From Brevibacterium sanguinis (GTDB taxonomy: Bacteria > Actinomycetota > Actinomycetes > Actinomycetales > Brevibacteriaceae), in assembly GCF_003315415.1 (NCBI RefSeq), contig NZ_QNSB01000005.1:248001-312000 (forward strand): a DNA stretch of 64,000 bases. Direction: 5' to 3'. Below the pieces are notes generated by a model. That model had not been told where the DNA came from, ran no database searches, and saw only the letters and a program-made list of their open reading frames with translations. Shown piece by piece: positions 1 through 9,171 of this stretch. Both the position numbers and the translations under genes were made by a program. Each line of letters starts with the position of its first letter. Position 1 is the stretch's first letter.

Positions 1-1089
1 CCGGGCGCCCCGGGGATCGGGGAGAAGACCGCGGCGACCCTGCTGGAGAGCTTCGGCTCCCTCGACTCCGTGCTGCGCGCCGCGAAGGCCGGGGTGAAGA
101 CGGGCGGACTGAGCCCGAAGCGCGCGCAGACCCTCATCGAGCACGAGGACGCCCTCGTCAGCACCGTGCGCGTGATGACCTGCCTGACCGACGTCGACCA
201 CGGCATCGACCTCGGGACGGTCCCCTCCTCCCCCGACCGCCGGGCCGTCGAGGAGGCCGCCGTGGGCCAGAACATCGCCCGCTCCGTGCGATCCCTCCTC
301 GACGCCCTCTCCGAGCAGCGTCCCGCGGCGCCCTCGGCCCTCGCCGCGCCCGCCGTGCCCTCGGTGTCGGCTCCCCTGCCCTGGTCGCAGTGCCGCCTCG
401 TCGGCTTCGACCTGGAGACGACGGGAGTCGACCCCGCGACGGCGCGGATCGTCACCGCCGCGATCGTCGAATCCGCCGCCGAGGTCCGCACCTGGCTCGC
501 CGACCCCGGCATCGAGATCCCCGAATCCGCGCGCGCCGTCCACGGCATCACCACCGAGTACGCGGCGGCCAACGGGCGCCCCGCGGCCGAGGTCGTCGCC
601 GACCTGTGCTCCGTCCTCGCGGGGCTCCGCGCCGAGGGCGGGGTCCTCGTCGGGCACAACATCGTCTACGACCTCAGCGTGCTCGCCGCCGAGGTGCGCA
701 GGCACCACCCGCACGTCGACCTCGCCGCGCTCCTGCCCGCCGTCGTCGACACCTACGTCCTCGACCGCCAGGTCGAACCCCGCCGGCGCGGCAAGCGCAC
801 GCTGACCCAGACGGCGCTGCGCTGGAACGTCGAGCTGCTCGACGCCCACGACGCCGCCGCCGATGCACTCGCCGCCCTGGAGATCGCCCGTGCCCTGGCC
901 CTGAGCTCTCTCGACATCGCCGCGCTGACCTGCGCCGAGATCATGACCGCTCAGGGCGGTTGGAAGCGGGCGCAGGCGGAGGACCTGCAGTCCTGGCTGC
1001 GCCGCAATCGCGACCCGCTGGCGGTCGTCGACGCGTCCTGGCCGATGGCGACGGACGTTAGAATCGGTTCCGATCACGACAACCTCTAG
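1..1089 (+). CDS. 5'-3' exonuclease (H3TH part) fused to DEDDh 3'-5' exonuclease, 5'-truncated by window edge
   Basis: The reading frame is open from base 1, so the gene starts upstream. The first ~30 residues (PGAPGIGEKTAATLL, then KTGGLSPKRA) match the helix-3-turn-helix DNA-binding end of FEN/Pol I-type 5'-3' exonucleases, as in Rv2090. After an Ala/Pro-rich linker (codons ~100-125) comes a DnaQ-like domain: FDLETTG (Exo I), HGITTEY, GHNIVYDLS (Exo II) and LDAHDAAADA (Exo III, DEDDh type). The gene therefore combines a flap/5' nuclease with a proofreading-type 3' exonuclease, like Pol I without its polymerase domain. No stop separates the two parts. It ends 10 bases before secA2. The domain calls are firm; the biological role is inferred. 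Confidence 0.85.
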   Translation, partial: PGAPGIGEKTAATLLESFGSLDSVLRAAKAGVKTGGLSPKRAQTLIEHEDALVSTVRVMTCLTDVDHGIDLGTVPSSPDRRAVEEAAVGQNIARSVRSLLDALSEQRPAAPSALAAPAVPSVSAPLPWSQCRLVGFDLETTGVDPATARIVTAAIVESAAEVRTWLADPGIEIPESARAVHGITTEYAAANGRPAAEVVADLCSVLAGLRAEGGVLVGHNIVYDLSVLAAEVRRHHPHVDLAALLPAVVDTYVLDRQVEPRRRGKRTLTQTALRWNVELLDAHDAAADALAALEIARALALSSLDIAALTCAEIMTAQGGWKRAQAEDLQSWLRRNRDPLAVVDASWPMATDVRIGSDHDNL

Positions 1090-1099
1090 AAGGACGACA

Positions 1100-3361
1100 A
1101 TGGGATTCCTCGCTCGACTGCTCAACCGCCCCGGTGCCCAGGCCGAGAGGACGACCGGCTGGTTCGACCGCGCCGCGGACGAGATCGAGACGGCGGCGCG
1201 GGAGTTCGCGGACCTCGACGACGCGCGGCTGCGCGAGGAGGCCGGAGACGTCTTCGCCTCGGGGACGGCCAAGGAGAACCTCGTCCGGTTCTGCGCGCTG
1301 GCCCGGGAGGTCTCCGCCCGCGCTCTCGACGAGCGGGCCTACGACACCCAGCTCAAGGGCCTCGTCGGCCTCCTCACGGCCAATGTCGTCCAGATGGCCA
1401 CCGGTGAGGGCAAGACCCTGGTCGGAGCGTTGGCCGCCGCCGGCTACGCCCTGCAGGGACGTCGGGTCCACGTCGTCAGCGTCAACGACTACCTCGCCGT
1501 GCGCGACCGCACGTGGATGAAGCCGGTCTTCGACCTCATGGGGGTGACATCGGCCGCGATCTCGGGTTCACTGAGCGAGGAGGACCGCCGTGAGGCCTAC
1601 CGCGCCGAGGTCGTCTACGCCTCGGTCACCGAGGTCGGCTTCGACGTGCTGCGCGACCGCTTCGTCACCGACGACGCCGAGATCCGCGTGCCCGAACGCG
1701 ACGTCGTCATCGTCGACGAGGCGGACTCGGTGCTCATCGACGAAGCGCGCGTGCCCCTCGTCCTCGCCGGTTCGGCGAGCATCGAGGACGCGGACGAGCG
1801 GATCGCGGCTCTCGTCGAGGCCCTCACACCGGGGGTCGACTACGAGATCAGCCCCGACCACCGGGCCGTGTCCCTCACCGACGCGGGCACTTCGGCGGTC
1901 GAGGCCGAACTCGGCGTCGACCTCTACGGCGAGGACTCGAGCACCCTGGCCGCGGTCAACCTCGCCCTCTACGCGAAGACGCTCGTGCACCGCGACGTCG
2001 ACTACCTCGTCTCCGAAGGACGCATCAAGCTCATCTCCGCCTCCCGCGGGCGCGTCGCCGAGCTCCAGCGCTGGCCCGACGGCCTCCAGGCCGCCGTCGA
2101 GGCGAAGGAGAAGGTGACGACGACCGAGAGCGGGGAGATCCTCGATCAGATGACCGTCGAGGAGCTCGTCCACGGCTATGCCACGGTGTGCGGGATGACC
2201 GGAACGGCCCTGGCCGTCGGCGACGACCTGCGGGAGTTCTACGACCTCGAGATCGTGCCGGTCGACACCCATCTGCCGGTCGTGCGCATCGACGAGCCCG
2301 ACCGCCTCTACACCTATCAGGAGTCGAAGGAGCGGGCGATCGTCGAGGAGACCGCCGACAACCATGCGAAGGGCCGCCCGGTGCTCATCGGCACCTCCTC
2401 GGTGGCCGAGAGCGAGTCCCTGGCCGCCCGCCTCGTCGACCGCGGCATCGACGTCAGCGTCCTCAACGCCAAGGACGACTCGGCCGAGGCCGAGATCATC
2501 GCCGCCGCCGGACGCCCCGGCGCCGTCACCGTCTCGACGCAGATGGCCGGGCGCGGCACCGACATCCGCCTCGCCGGCGACGAGGTCGCCGAGGCCGGCG
2601 GTCTGCTCGTCATCGGAGCCGGACGGTACCTGTCCTCCCGCCTCGACGACCAGCTGCGCGGTCGCGCGGGCCGCCAGGGGGACCCGGGCACCTCCGTGTT
2701 CTTCACCAGCCTCGAGGACGAGCTGGTCACCCGGGTGCCGGAGATCCAGCGGTTCGTCTCGGAGGGCGACGAGACGGGACGGATCGAGTCGAAGCGCGCC
2801 CTCCAGCTCGTCGAGCACGCGCAGCGGATCGCCGAGGGAGAGAACACGGCCCTGCACCGCGACACGTGGCGGTTCAACGAGCTCATGGCCAAGCAGCGCG
2901 AGCTCGTGCTCGAGCGGCGCCGGCGGCTGCGCACCGAGAACGACGGAGTCGACGAGCTGCGCGAGCGCCTCGGCGACACCGCCCGTGAGCTCGACGAGAA
3001 GCACTCGAGCGAACTCGTCGACAGGACGCTCGTCGAGGTCATGCTCTTCCACCTCGATGCCCGCTGGGTCGATCACCTCGCGTTCCTCAACGACCTGCGC
3101 GAAGGCATCCACCTGCGCACCTTCGCCCGCGAGAAGCCGCACGAGGCGTTCAACACCGAGTCGATCCGGGTGTTCTCCACCTTCTGGACCGACGTCCTCG
3201 ACGATTCCCGGACGACCGTCGAGGAGGCGGAGTTCACCGCGTCCGGCATCGACCTCGCCTCCCATGGCCTCAAGCGCCCCTCCTCGACGTGGACCTACCT
3301 GACGACGGAGAGCGCGTTCGGCTCCGACATCGAGAACATCGTCAAGAAGATCCGACGCTGA
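1100..3361 (+). CDS. secA2: Accessory Sec system translocase SecA2
   Basis: ATPase motor for export of a subset of proteins through SecYEG. The product is 753 aa, shorter than housekeeping SecA (~850-950). The DEAD motor shows the Walker A motif MATGEGKT, the VVSVNDYLA segment and the Walker B/DEAD motif VDEADSVLIDEAR. NBD2 shows GTSSVAESE, QMAGRGTDI and QLRGRAGRQGD. The C-terminal Cys-rich zinc/SecB-binding tail of SecA1 is absent; the protein ends NIVKKIRR. Together these features indicate SecA2. The ATG has a ribosome-binding site AAGGACGAC just upstream. It is probably co-transcribed with the exonuclease before it and converges on helY with a 33-bp gap. Confidence 0.93.
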   Translation: MGFLARLLNRPGAQAERTTGWFDRAADEIETAAREFADLDDARLREEAGDVFASGTAKENLVRFCALAREVSARALDERAYDTQLKGLVGLLTANVVQMATGEGKTLVGALAAAGYALQGRRVHVVSVNDYLAVRDRTWMKPVFDLMGVTSAAISGSLSEEDRREAYRAEVVYASVTEVGFDVLRDRFVTDDAEIRVPERDVVIVDEADSVLIDEARVPLVLAGSASIEDADERIAALVEALTPGVDYEISPDHRAVSLTDAGTSAVEAELGVDLYGEDSSTLAAVNLALYAKTLVHRDVDYLVSEGRIKLISASRGRVAELQRWPDGLQAAVEAKEKVTTTESGEILDQMTVEELVHGYATVCGMTGTALAVGDDLREFYDLEIVPVDTHLPVVRIDEPDRLYTYQESKERAIVEETADNHAKGRPVLIGTSSVAESESLAARLVDRGIDVSVLNAKDDSAEAEIIAAAGRPGAVTVSTQMAGRGTDIRLAGDEVAEAGGLLVIGAGRYLSSRLDDQLRGRAGRQGDPGTSVFFTSLEDELVTRVPEIQRFVSEGDETGRIESKRALQLVEHAQRIAEGENTALHRDTWRFNELMAKQRELVLERRRRLRTENDGVDELRERLGDTARELDEKHSSELVDRTLVEVMLFHLDARWVDHLAFLNDLREGIHLRTFAREKPHEAFNTESIRVFSTFWTDVLDDSRTTVEEAEFTASGIDLASHGLKRPSSTWTYLTTESAFGSDIENIVKKIRR

Positions 3362-3394
3362 GGCACCCCCCGACCGAGCACGGCGCGGCGGGTC

Positions 3395-6079
3395 TCAGTC
3401 GGCGACGACGCCGCGGCGGATCGCCTCGATGGTCCGCCGGATGCGCACCTCGACCTCGGGCTCGACGACCTCGGCGACCTGGCCGAGGAGATCGAGGCTC
3501 TGCTTCGCCCACCGGACGAAGTCGCCGGCGGCGATGTCGGTCCCGCGCAGGGTCTCCGCGAGGCTCTTGCCCTCGGTCCAGCGGTACATCGGCTTGAACA
3601 GGCCCCGATCCGGTTCGGGGGTCGTGCCCAGTGCGTGCTGCTCCTCGAGCAGGAAGAGGTTGCGCCAGATCGCCACCGCCTCGTCACCGGCCGCCTTGAG
3701 ATCCCGGCTCGGCGCCCGCTCGGAGCGCAGCGGATCCCCGCCCCGGGACTGGTAGACGAAACAGGAGGAGAAAGCGGCGAGCTCGGGCTCGACGAGCGAG
3801 TCCCAGAGGCCGGCGCGCACCGTCAGGGCCACGAGGAGATCGCGTTCGCCGTAGATGCGCCGGAGCATCCCGGAGTCGTCGGGCAGGAAGCCGAGGATGC
3901 GCAGCACTTCCTGGACGCGTTCGAACACGAGCGCGATCGACGTCGTCCGGCCCTCGATGCGCGAGATCAGGGAGCTGTTCTCCTTGACCAGCTTCGCGGC
4001 GCGGTTGGCCCACCGGGCGTGGATCTCTCGGTCCGGGCAGTCGTGGCAGGGGTGGGTGCGCAGCCGACGATCGAGTTCGGCGACCTTCCGGCTGATCCCG
4101 GCCCTCTCCTCGGGACCCTCCCATTGCGCGTGCCAATCGACCTTGCCCTCGCTCTTGGCCTCGGCGAGGATCGCGAGCAGGGTGCGCCGGTCCCCGGCCT
4201 GCCGATGGTTGAACTTCTTCGGCACCCGGATCCGGCCCATCGAGGCCACCGGAGCGTCGACCTCGTGAGGTCGCAGGTGCCACACCTTCCCGGTCTCGGT
4301 GAGCACGGTGGGCAGTCGGGAGACGCCGTCGCGGCTGCTCATCGGCGCGATGATGACCGCGGTGCCCTCCACCCGACGGGCCGGAAGGGTGATGACGTCG
4401 CCGACGCGCAGGGCCGACAGCGATTCGATCGTCTCGCGCTGCCGGTTGCGCTTCCGGACCGTGGTCTCCTGCTTCTGGGTCTCGGAGATCTCCTGGCGCA
4501 GCCGGGCGTACTCGGCGAAGTCGCCGAGCTCGCACTGCATCGACTTCTCGTAGGCGGCGATCGTCGCCTCGTTCTTGCGGACCTTCCGGGCCAGGCCGAC
4601 GACGGCCTTGTCGGCCTGGAACTGCGCGAACGACGTCTCGAGGACCTTCGCCGCCTCGTCCGAGCCCATCCGGGAGAGCAGGTTCGCGGTCATGTTGTAC
4701 GTCGGTCCGAAGGCCGAGTTGAGGGCGTAGGAGCGGTTCGAGGCGAGGGCGGCGAGCTCGCTGACCTCGAAGCTCGGGTGCCAGACGACGACCGCGTGAC
4801 CGATGCGGTCGATCCCGCGCCGACCGGCGCGGCCCGTCAGCTGGGTGTACTCCCCCGGGGTGATCGAGACGTGGGCCTCGCCGTTGAACTTGACGAGCTT
4901 CTCGAGCACCACGGTGCGCGCGGGCATGTTGATGCCCAGGGCCAGGGTCTCGGTGGCGAAGACGACCTTGATGATCCCCGCGGAGAACAGCTCCTCGACG
5001 AGTTCCTTGAACTGCGGGATCATGCCCGCGTGGTGGGCCGCGACGCCCAGCATCAGACCCTCGCTGAAGGAGTGGAAGCCGAGGATCCCGAGATCGTCGC
5101 CGGAGAGCTCGTCACGCAGCTCCTCCAGGCGGCGGGCGACGATGACCTTCTCGTCCTTCGAGGTGAGGTCGGCGCCGGTCGACAGGTACTGCTCGACCGC
5201 CTCGTCGCAGCCGTTGCGGGAGAAGATGAACATGATCGCCGGAAGCATCCCCGATTCGGCCAGGGACGCGACGACCTGGGTCCGGGCGGGCCGGCGGAAG
5301 CGCGCCCGCTGGCCGCGATCGCGCTTCGACCGCGGACCGCCGTAGGTGCGCGTCGCATGCCCGAGGGCGGGATCGATCCGGTCCGAGTCGTGCTGCGTGA
5401 ACAGGTCGTACATCCGGTGCCCGACGAGCACGTGGTTGACCAGCGGCACCGGCCGGTGGTCGGTCGAGATCACGGTGGTCGGGCCGCGCACCTCGCGCAG
5501 CCAGGCGCCGAACTCCTCGACGTTCGACACCGTCGCGGACAGGGACACCACCTGCACCCGGTCGGGCAGGTGGATGATGACCTCCTCCCAGACGGGGCCG
5601 CGGAACCGGTCGGCGAGGTAGTGGACCTCGTCGAGGACGACGAATCCGAGGTCGTGCAGCCCGGACAGGTCGTTGTAGAGCATGTTGCGCAGGACCTCGG
5701 TCGTCATCACGATGATCGGGGCATCGCGCCGGATCGACGTGTCCCCGGTGAGCAGACCGACAGCGTCCTGCCCATGGACGGCCATGAGGTCGTTGAACTT
5801 CTGATTGCTCAGCGCCTTGATCGGGGTCGTGTAGAAGACCCGGCGTCCCTCGGCCATCGCGAGTTCGACGGCGAACTCCGCGATGAGGGTCTTCCCGGCC
5901 CCGGTCGGAGCGGTGACGAGGACGTCCTTGCCCTCCTGGAGCTCACGGCACGCCTCGAGCTGGAAGTCGTCGAGCTCGAAGCCCATCCGGGCCCGGAAGG
6001 CCCCCAACGGGGTCACCGCCTCCTCGGCGCGGGAGCGGTAGCGGGCATAGGCCGCGGAGGGGCTCAGGGGTTCAGTCAT
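3395..6079 (-). CDS. helY: DEAD/DEAH box RNA helicase, HelY/Ski2-Mtr4 family
   Basis: Superfamily 2 helicase, 894 aa, orthologous by context to M. tuberculosis HelY (Rv2092c). Motifs: Walker A APTGAGKT, DEVH box (LDEVHYLADRFRGP), SAT (SLSATVSN), FIFSRNGCDEAV and the arginine-finger region TGRAGRRGID. The C-terminal half is the Mtr4/Ski2-like region with a Cys pair (HPCHDCPD), which may bind metal. A role in RNA processing or turnover is inferred from the family. The chosen ATG (MTEPLSPS) overlaps the tatC stop as ATGACTGA, so translation is coupled. Upstream in-frame codons lie inside tatC and look non-coding. Confidence 0.9.
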   Translation of the reverse strand: MTEPLSPSAAYARYRSRAEEAVTPLGAFRARMGFELDDFQLEACRELQEGKDVLVTAPTGAGKTLIAEFAVELAMAEGRRVFYTTPIKALSNQKFNDLMAVHGQDAVGLLTGDTSIRRDAPIIVMTTEVLRNMLYNDLSGLHDLGFVVLDEVHYLADRFRGPVWEEVIIHLPDRVQVVSLSATVSNVEEFGAWLREVRGPTTVISTDHRPVPLVNHVLVGHRMYDLFTQHDSDRIDPALGHATRTYGGPRSKRDRGQRARFRRPARTQVVASLAESGMLPAIMFIFSRNGCDEAVEQYLSTGADLTSKDEKVIVARRLEELRDELSGDDLGILGFHSFSEGLMLGVAAHHAGMIPQFKELVEELFSAGIIKVVFATETLALGINMPARTVVLEKLVKFNGEAHVSITPGEYTQLTGRAGRRGIDRIGHAVVVWHPSFEVSELAALASNRSYALNSAFGPTYNMTANLLSRMGSDEAAKVLETSFAQFQADKAVVGLARKVRKNEATIAAYEKSMQCELGDFAEYARLRQEISETQKQETTVRKRNRQRETIESLSALRVGDVITLPARRVEGTAVIIAPMSSRDGVSRLPTVLTETGKVWHLRPHEVDAPVASMGRIRVPKKFNHRQAGDRRTLLAILAEAKSEGKVDWHAQWEGPEERAGISRKVAELDRRLRTHPCHDCPDREIHARWANRAAKLVKENSSLISRIEGRTTSIALVFERVQEVLRILGFLPDDSGMLRRIYGERDLLVALTVRAGLWDSLVEPELAAFSSCFVYQSRGGDPLRSERAPSRDLKAAGDEAVAIWRNLFLLEEQHALGTTPEPDRGLFKPMYRWTEGKSLAETLRGTDIAAGDFVRWAKQSLDLLGQVAEVVEPEVEVRIRRTIEAIRRGVVAD

Positions 6080-6911
6080 CGTCGTCCAGCTTCTCCAGTT
6101 CCTGCTCGTCGACCCAGAGTCCCTGGGCGATGAGCCTCTTCTTCCGTCTCCGGTCGGCCAGCACGCACACGCCCCAGGCCAGGGTGAACAGCGTGAGCAT
6201 GGGGATGACGAGGAAGAACATCGACATCGCATCCGGGGTGGGGGTGGCGATGGCGGCGAACACGAAGACGATGAGCACGATGACGCGCCACGACCTGCGG
6301 ATCGTCGCCGCCGACAGGATCCCCATGAGGTTGAGTCCGACCATGAGGACGGGGAGCACGAACGCCAGGCCGAAGACGACGATGATGATCATCACGAACG
6401 TCAGGTAGTCCTGGGCCGGGATGATGTTCGCCGCCCCCTCCGGGGTGAACGACGTCAGGGCCTTGACGGCGTTGGGCAGGGCGAAGAACGCCATCGTCGA
6501 GCCGGCGAGGAACAGCGGGATCGCGGCGGCGAGGAACCCGACCGAGTAGCGCTTCTCCTTCTTCGTCAGCCCCGGCATGACGAACGCCCACACCTCGTAG
6601 AGCCAGATCGGACACGAGATGAAGATGCCGATGAAGAACGAGAGCTTGATCTTCATGTCGAACGGCGAGGCGACGCCGGCGAAGTTGATCTGGGCGTTGC
6701 GCCCGGTGGTCGCGTTGATCGTCCTCACCGGGGCCTGGAGGATGTCGAGGACGGGATCGTAGAGGAACCAGCCCACGACGGCCCCGAGCACGATCGCGAG
6801 GACCGAGATGAGGACCCGGTTGCGCAGTTCGATGAGGTGCCCGAGGACGGGCATCTTCCTCTCGGGGTTCTTCTTCCTGCCTGCCGGCTTCCGGTCGCTG
6901 TGCTCCTTCAC
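6072..6911 (-). CDS. tatC: Twin-arginine translocase subunit TatC
   Basis: Multispanning receptor of the Tat pathway, which exports folded proteins with RR signal peptides. The product is 279 aa with about six membrane segments. The hallmark cytoplasmic N-terminal motif is present (MPVLGHLIELRNRV), preceded by a basic stretch. The first periplasmic loop and the FVMPGLTKKEKRYS segment are typical. The start is GTG, overlapping the tatA stop as GTGA. The charged tail (DEQELEKLDDDD) overlaps the start of helY. Order pafB-pafC-tatA-tatC-helY is the mycobacterial one. Confidence 0.96.
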   Translation of the reverse strand: MKEHSDRKPAGRKKNPERKMPVLGHLIELRNRVLISVLAIVLGAVVGWFLYDPVLDILQAPVRTINATTGRNAQINFAGVASPFDMKIKLSFFIGIFISCPIWLYEVWAFVMPGLTKKEKRYSVGFLAAAIPLFLAGSTMAFFALPNAVKALTSFTPEGAANIIPAQDYLTFVMIIIVVFGLAFVLPVLMVGLNLMGILSAATIRRSWRVIVLIVFVFAAIATPTPDAMSMFFLVIPMLTLFTLAWGVCVLADRRRKKRLIAQGLWVDEQELEKLDDDD

Positions 6912-7177
6912 TTCCCGTGCGTCTGCGGGTCCTGCTTCTCATCGGCGCTGCGCGTGGCCCCGCCGGTGGTCGGGCGCGGCTCATCGCCGGTCCCGGAGTT
7001 GAGTTCGCCCGGTTCGGTGGACTTCGGCTCGTCGTCGCGCAGGTCCTTGACCTCCGATTTGAAGATCTTCAGGGACTGGCCGAGGCTGCGGGCGAGCATC
7101 GGCAGCTTCGGGGCTCCGAAGATGAGGACGATGACGGCGACGACGATGAGGATGTGGGGCAGGCTGACGTGACCCAT
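6908..7177 (-). CDS. tatA: Twin-arginine translocase subunit TatA
   Basis: Small pore-forming Tat subunit, 89 aa. An N-terminal hydrophobic helix (LPHILIVVAVIVLIFG) is followed by the APKLP hinge and an amphipathic helix (RSLGQSLKIFKSEVKDL), then a charged disordered tail. The ATG at 7177 has an AGGAG ribosome-binding site in the 13 bases upstream, whereas longer in-frame extensions would run antisense into non-coding Ser/Arg-rich sequence. It overlaps tatC by 4 bases. No tatB is visible here; actinobacterial tatB normally lies elsewhere. Confidence 0.94.
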   Translation of the reverse strand: MGHVSLPHILIVVAVIVLIFGAPKLPMLARSLGQSLKIFKSEVKDLRDDEPKSTEPGELNSGTGDEPRPTTGGATRSADEKQDPQTHGK

Positions 7178-7214
7178 GAGGGCGGCTCCTTCGGTAGAAC
7201 GTGCATTGTCGATT

Positions 7215-8126
7215 CTACGCCGTGCGGCTGGGCCTTTCATCATCGAGGCGCTCGAGCGCGGCGGCGACGGCCTCGGAGTCGTCGATCTCGGCGACGACAT
7301 CCGCATGGCAGAGGAGGAACCGGCTGAGCCAGTCGACCGAATGGACGAGCATCCTGATGCGCACGCTGCCGTCCCCGTTCGCCGCGTACTCGCGCTCGAG
7401 CACCTCGAGCTCATCGGCGAGCCATGCGCCCTCGGCCGTCAGCCGCATCGTCACCTCGCGGCTCGTCGACACCGCCGAGGCGGCCGAGAGCGGCGGATGG
7501 GCCGCGGGCCTGACGTCGCGGATCTTGCTCAGGGCGAACCGGCGCGGGGCCTGCACCTCGTAGCACCAGGCGTCGAGGTACCAGTCGGCCCCCGGGACGA
7601 GTCGGTGCGGGGCGATGACGCGCGACGTCAGCTCGTCGCGGGAGGCGACGTAGTAGTCGATCCCCACGGCCGCCTGAGCCGCGATCGCGGTGCGGAGGAA
7701 CTCCATGAGCTCCTCGTCGGCCGGCAGCGGGGACACCTCGACGGGACGGCGGAGGTTCTCCCCGGCCGCCTGCCGCAGCTTGGTCGCCGCGGTGCGCACC
7801 GCCTCGGCGTCGAGGCCCTCGGTGAGGTCGATGAGGTCGAGGGCGAGGACGAGGACTCCGGCCTCCTCGGCGCTCAGGCGCACGGGCACCGAGACCTCCT
7901 CGGCGTTGGAGATGTGGATCTTCCCGCCCTCCCACGACGCGTCGATGAGATCGTCGGGCATGTGCCCGGGGCGGCCGGTGACGAAGAGGAGCTGGAGGTC
8001 GTCGATGAGGGTCTCGGCGTCGACGCCGAAGTACTCGGCGGTCTCCTCGAGGTCCGCCCCGGGGTGGGCGTCGAGGTAGGGCACGAGGCTGAGCAGGCGG
8101 GTCAGCCGCTCACGCGCTGAGGACAT
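7215..8126 (-). CDS. pafC: PafC, WYL-domain transcriptional activator subunit
   Basis: Second half of the PafB/PafC pair. In mycobacteria PafBC activates the LexA-independent DNA-damage response. The product is 303 aa: a degenerate N-terminal helix-turn-helix (residues ~1-50), then a WYL domain centred on residues ~150-230 (IAPHRLVPGADWYLDAWCYE), then the C-terminal WCX extension. The start overlaps the end of pafB by 17 bases, so the subunits are translationally coupled. A 37-bp gap precedes tatA, so the Tat genes may share the transcript. Confidence 0.9.
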   Translation of the reverse strand: MSSARERLTRLLSLVPYLDAHPGADLEETAEYFGVDAETLIDDLQLLFVTGRPGHMPDDLIDASWEGGKIHISNAEEVSVPVRLSAEEAGVLVLALDLIDLTEGLDAEAVRTAATKLRQAAGENLRRPVEVSPLPADEELMEFLRTAIAAQAAVGIDYYVASRDELTSRVIAPHRLVPGADWYLDAWCYEVQAPRRFALSKIRDVRPAAHPPLSAASAVSTSREVTMRLTAEGAWLADELEVLEREYAANGDGSVRIRMLVHSVDWLSRFLLCHADVVAEIDDSEAVAAALERLDDERPSRTA

Positions 8127-9132
8127 CGCGGCCTCCCAGCCGGTGGAGGGATTCGACGATGACGGACCGGCGCCGGTCGACGGCGGTGCGCAGCTCCTCG
8201 GGTCCGACGACCTCGACGGCGCTGCCGTAGCCGACGATCTCGGCGGCGAGCGCCTGGGCGTCGCTGTACTCGACGACGATCGTCTCCCCCTCCGCCCTGA
8301 CCTGACGACGGCGCAGCGGATCGGCCCGGTGCGCGCGCAGCCGCAGTCGCGCCTCGGCGACGACGGCCATCTCCGAGCTCGACCCGAGCGTGAGGTGGGG
8401 GGCGAAGTCCGCCGGGATCTCGTAGTCGCCGGGCTCCCGCCCGCCGAGCTTGCCGAGCTTCCCCTCGATGCGGCTGAGCCGGAACGTCCGCTGCGCCTGC
8501 CGGTCGAGGTCGTGGCCGATGAGGTAGACGCGGTCGCCGCGGCTGAGCAGGGCGTAGGGTTCGAGCCTGACCTTGCGCGGCCGGCGGCCCGGTTTGTGGT
8601 ACCGGAAGGTGATCGCCTCGCGGGCGTTGACGTGGCGCAGGGCGGTCGCGAAGTTCGCGCTCGAGAGCCTGCTCGATGCCAGGGCCCGGTCCCCGTCGAC
8701 CGGGTTCGGGGCCGCCTCGACGAGGTCGATGCCGAGCCCCCGCAGCTTCGTCAGGGCCTGGCCCACGCTCTCCCCCAGCTCGGTGTTCGACCAGAACTGC
8801 GCGGCGACGGCGACGGCCGCGGCCTCGGCCGGGGTGAGGTCGACGTCGCCCATCGCGTAGTCGTCGGCGGAGATCCGGTAGCCCGTCTCCCCCTCGTCGC
8901 CGTAGGCGTCGTGCTCCGCGCGGGTCGCGATCGAGATGCCCATCTGGCGCAGGAGCTCCTTGTCACGGGAGAACTTCCGGTCGAACGCCGCCTCGTCGAG
9001 GCCCGCGTAGCCGTCGATGACCCGCATCAGGGTCCGTCTCGAGACCCACCCGCGCGCGGAGCGCAGGGCGATGAGCAGGTTCATCAGACGTTCCGTCTGC
9101 TGCCGCTGTCTGCTGGGGCGAGGAGTGTTCAC
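8110..9132 (-). CDS. pafB: PafB, WYL-domain transcriptional activator subunit
   Basis: 340 aa, starting at GTG (VNTPRPSRQRQQTERLMNLLIALR). The N-terminal winged HTH (TERLMNLLIALRSARGWVSRR) is typical of PafB. The WYL core lies near the middle (VRLEPYALLSRGDRVYLIGHD), followed by the C-terminal WCX region. The GTG is preferred because sequence further upstream belongs to the divergent DUF3866 promoter and gene. First gene of the minus-strand operon pafB-pafC-tatA-tatC-helY. Unlike in mycobacteria, pafA is not directly upstream: two FKBP genes and a plus-strand gene intervene. Confidence 0.9.
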   Translation of the reverse strand: MNTPRPSRQRQQTERLMNLLIALRSARGWVSRRTLMRVIDGYAGLDEAAFDRKFSRDKELLRQMGISIATRAEHDAYGDEGETGYRISADDYAMGDVDLTPAEAAAVAVAAQFWSNTELGESVGQALTKLRGLGIDLVEAAPNPVDGDRALASSRLSSANFATALRHVNAREAITFRYHKPGRRPRKVRLEPYALLSRGDRVYLIGHDLDRQAQRTFRLSRIEGKLGKLGGREPGDYEIPADFAPHLTLGSSSEMAVVAEARLRLRAHRADPLRRRQVRAEGETIVVEYSDAQALAAEIVGYGSAVEVVGPEELRTAVDRRRSVIVESLHRLGGRDVLSA

Positions 9133-9158
9133 GATTCCACCGTAGCGCAGACCGGCGT

Positions 9159-9164
9159 TAGTCT
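9159..9164 (+). promoter_or_regulatory. -10 box of DUF3866 gene (leaderless type)
   Basis: TAGTCT lies 7 nt before the ATG at 9172, so transcription would begin at or next to the start codon. No Shine-Dalgarno is present. The 16 bases from this box through the ATG are repeated exactly upstream of the phosphatase gene at 28751-28766. Confidence 0.55.
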
Positions 9165-9171
9165 TGGGCAC

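Noticed and set aside
3635..6133. Open frame of ~830 codons on the strand opposite helY
   Set aside because: It is antisense to a gene with complete helicase motifs, rich in Arg/Gly/Asp/His with no recognisable domain. Long antisense frames are expected in GC-rich DNA.
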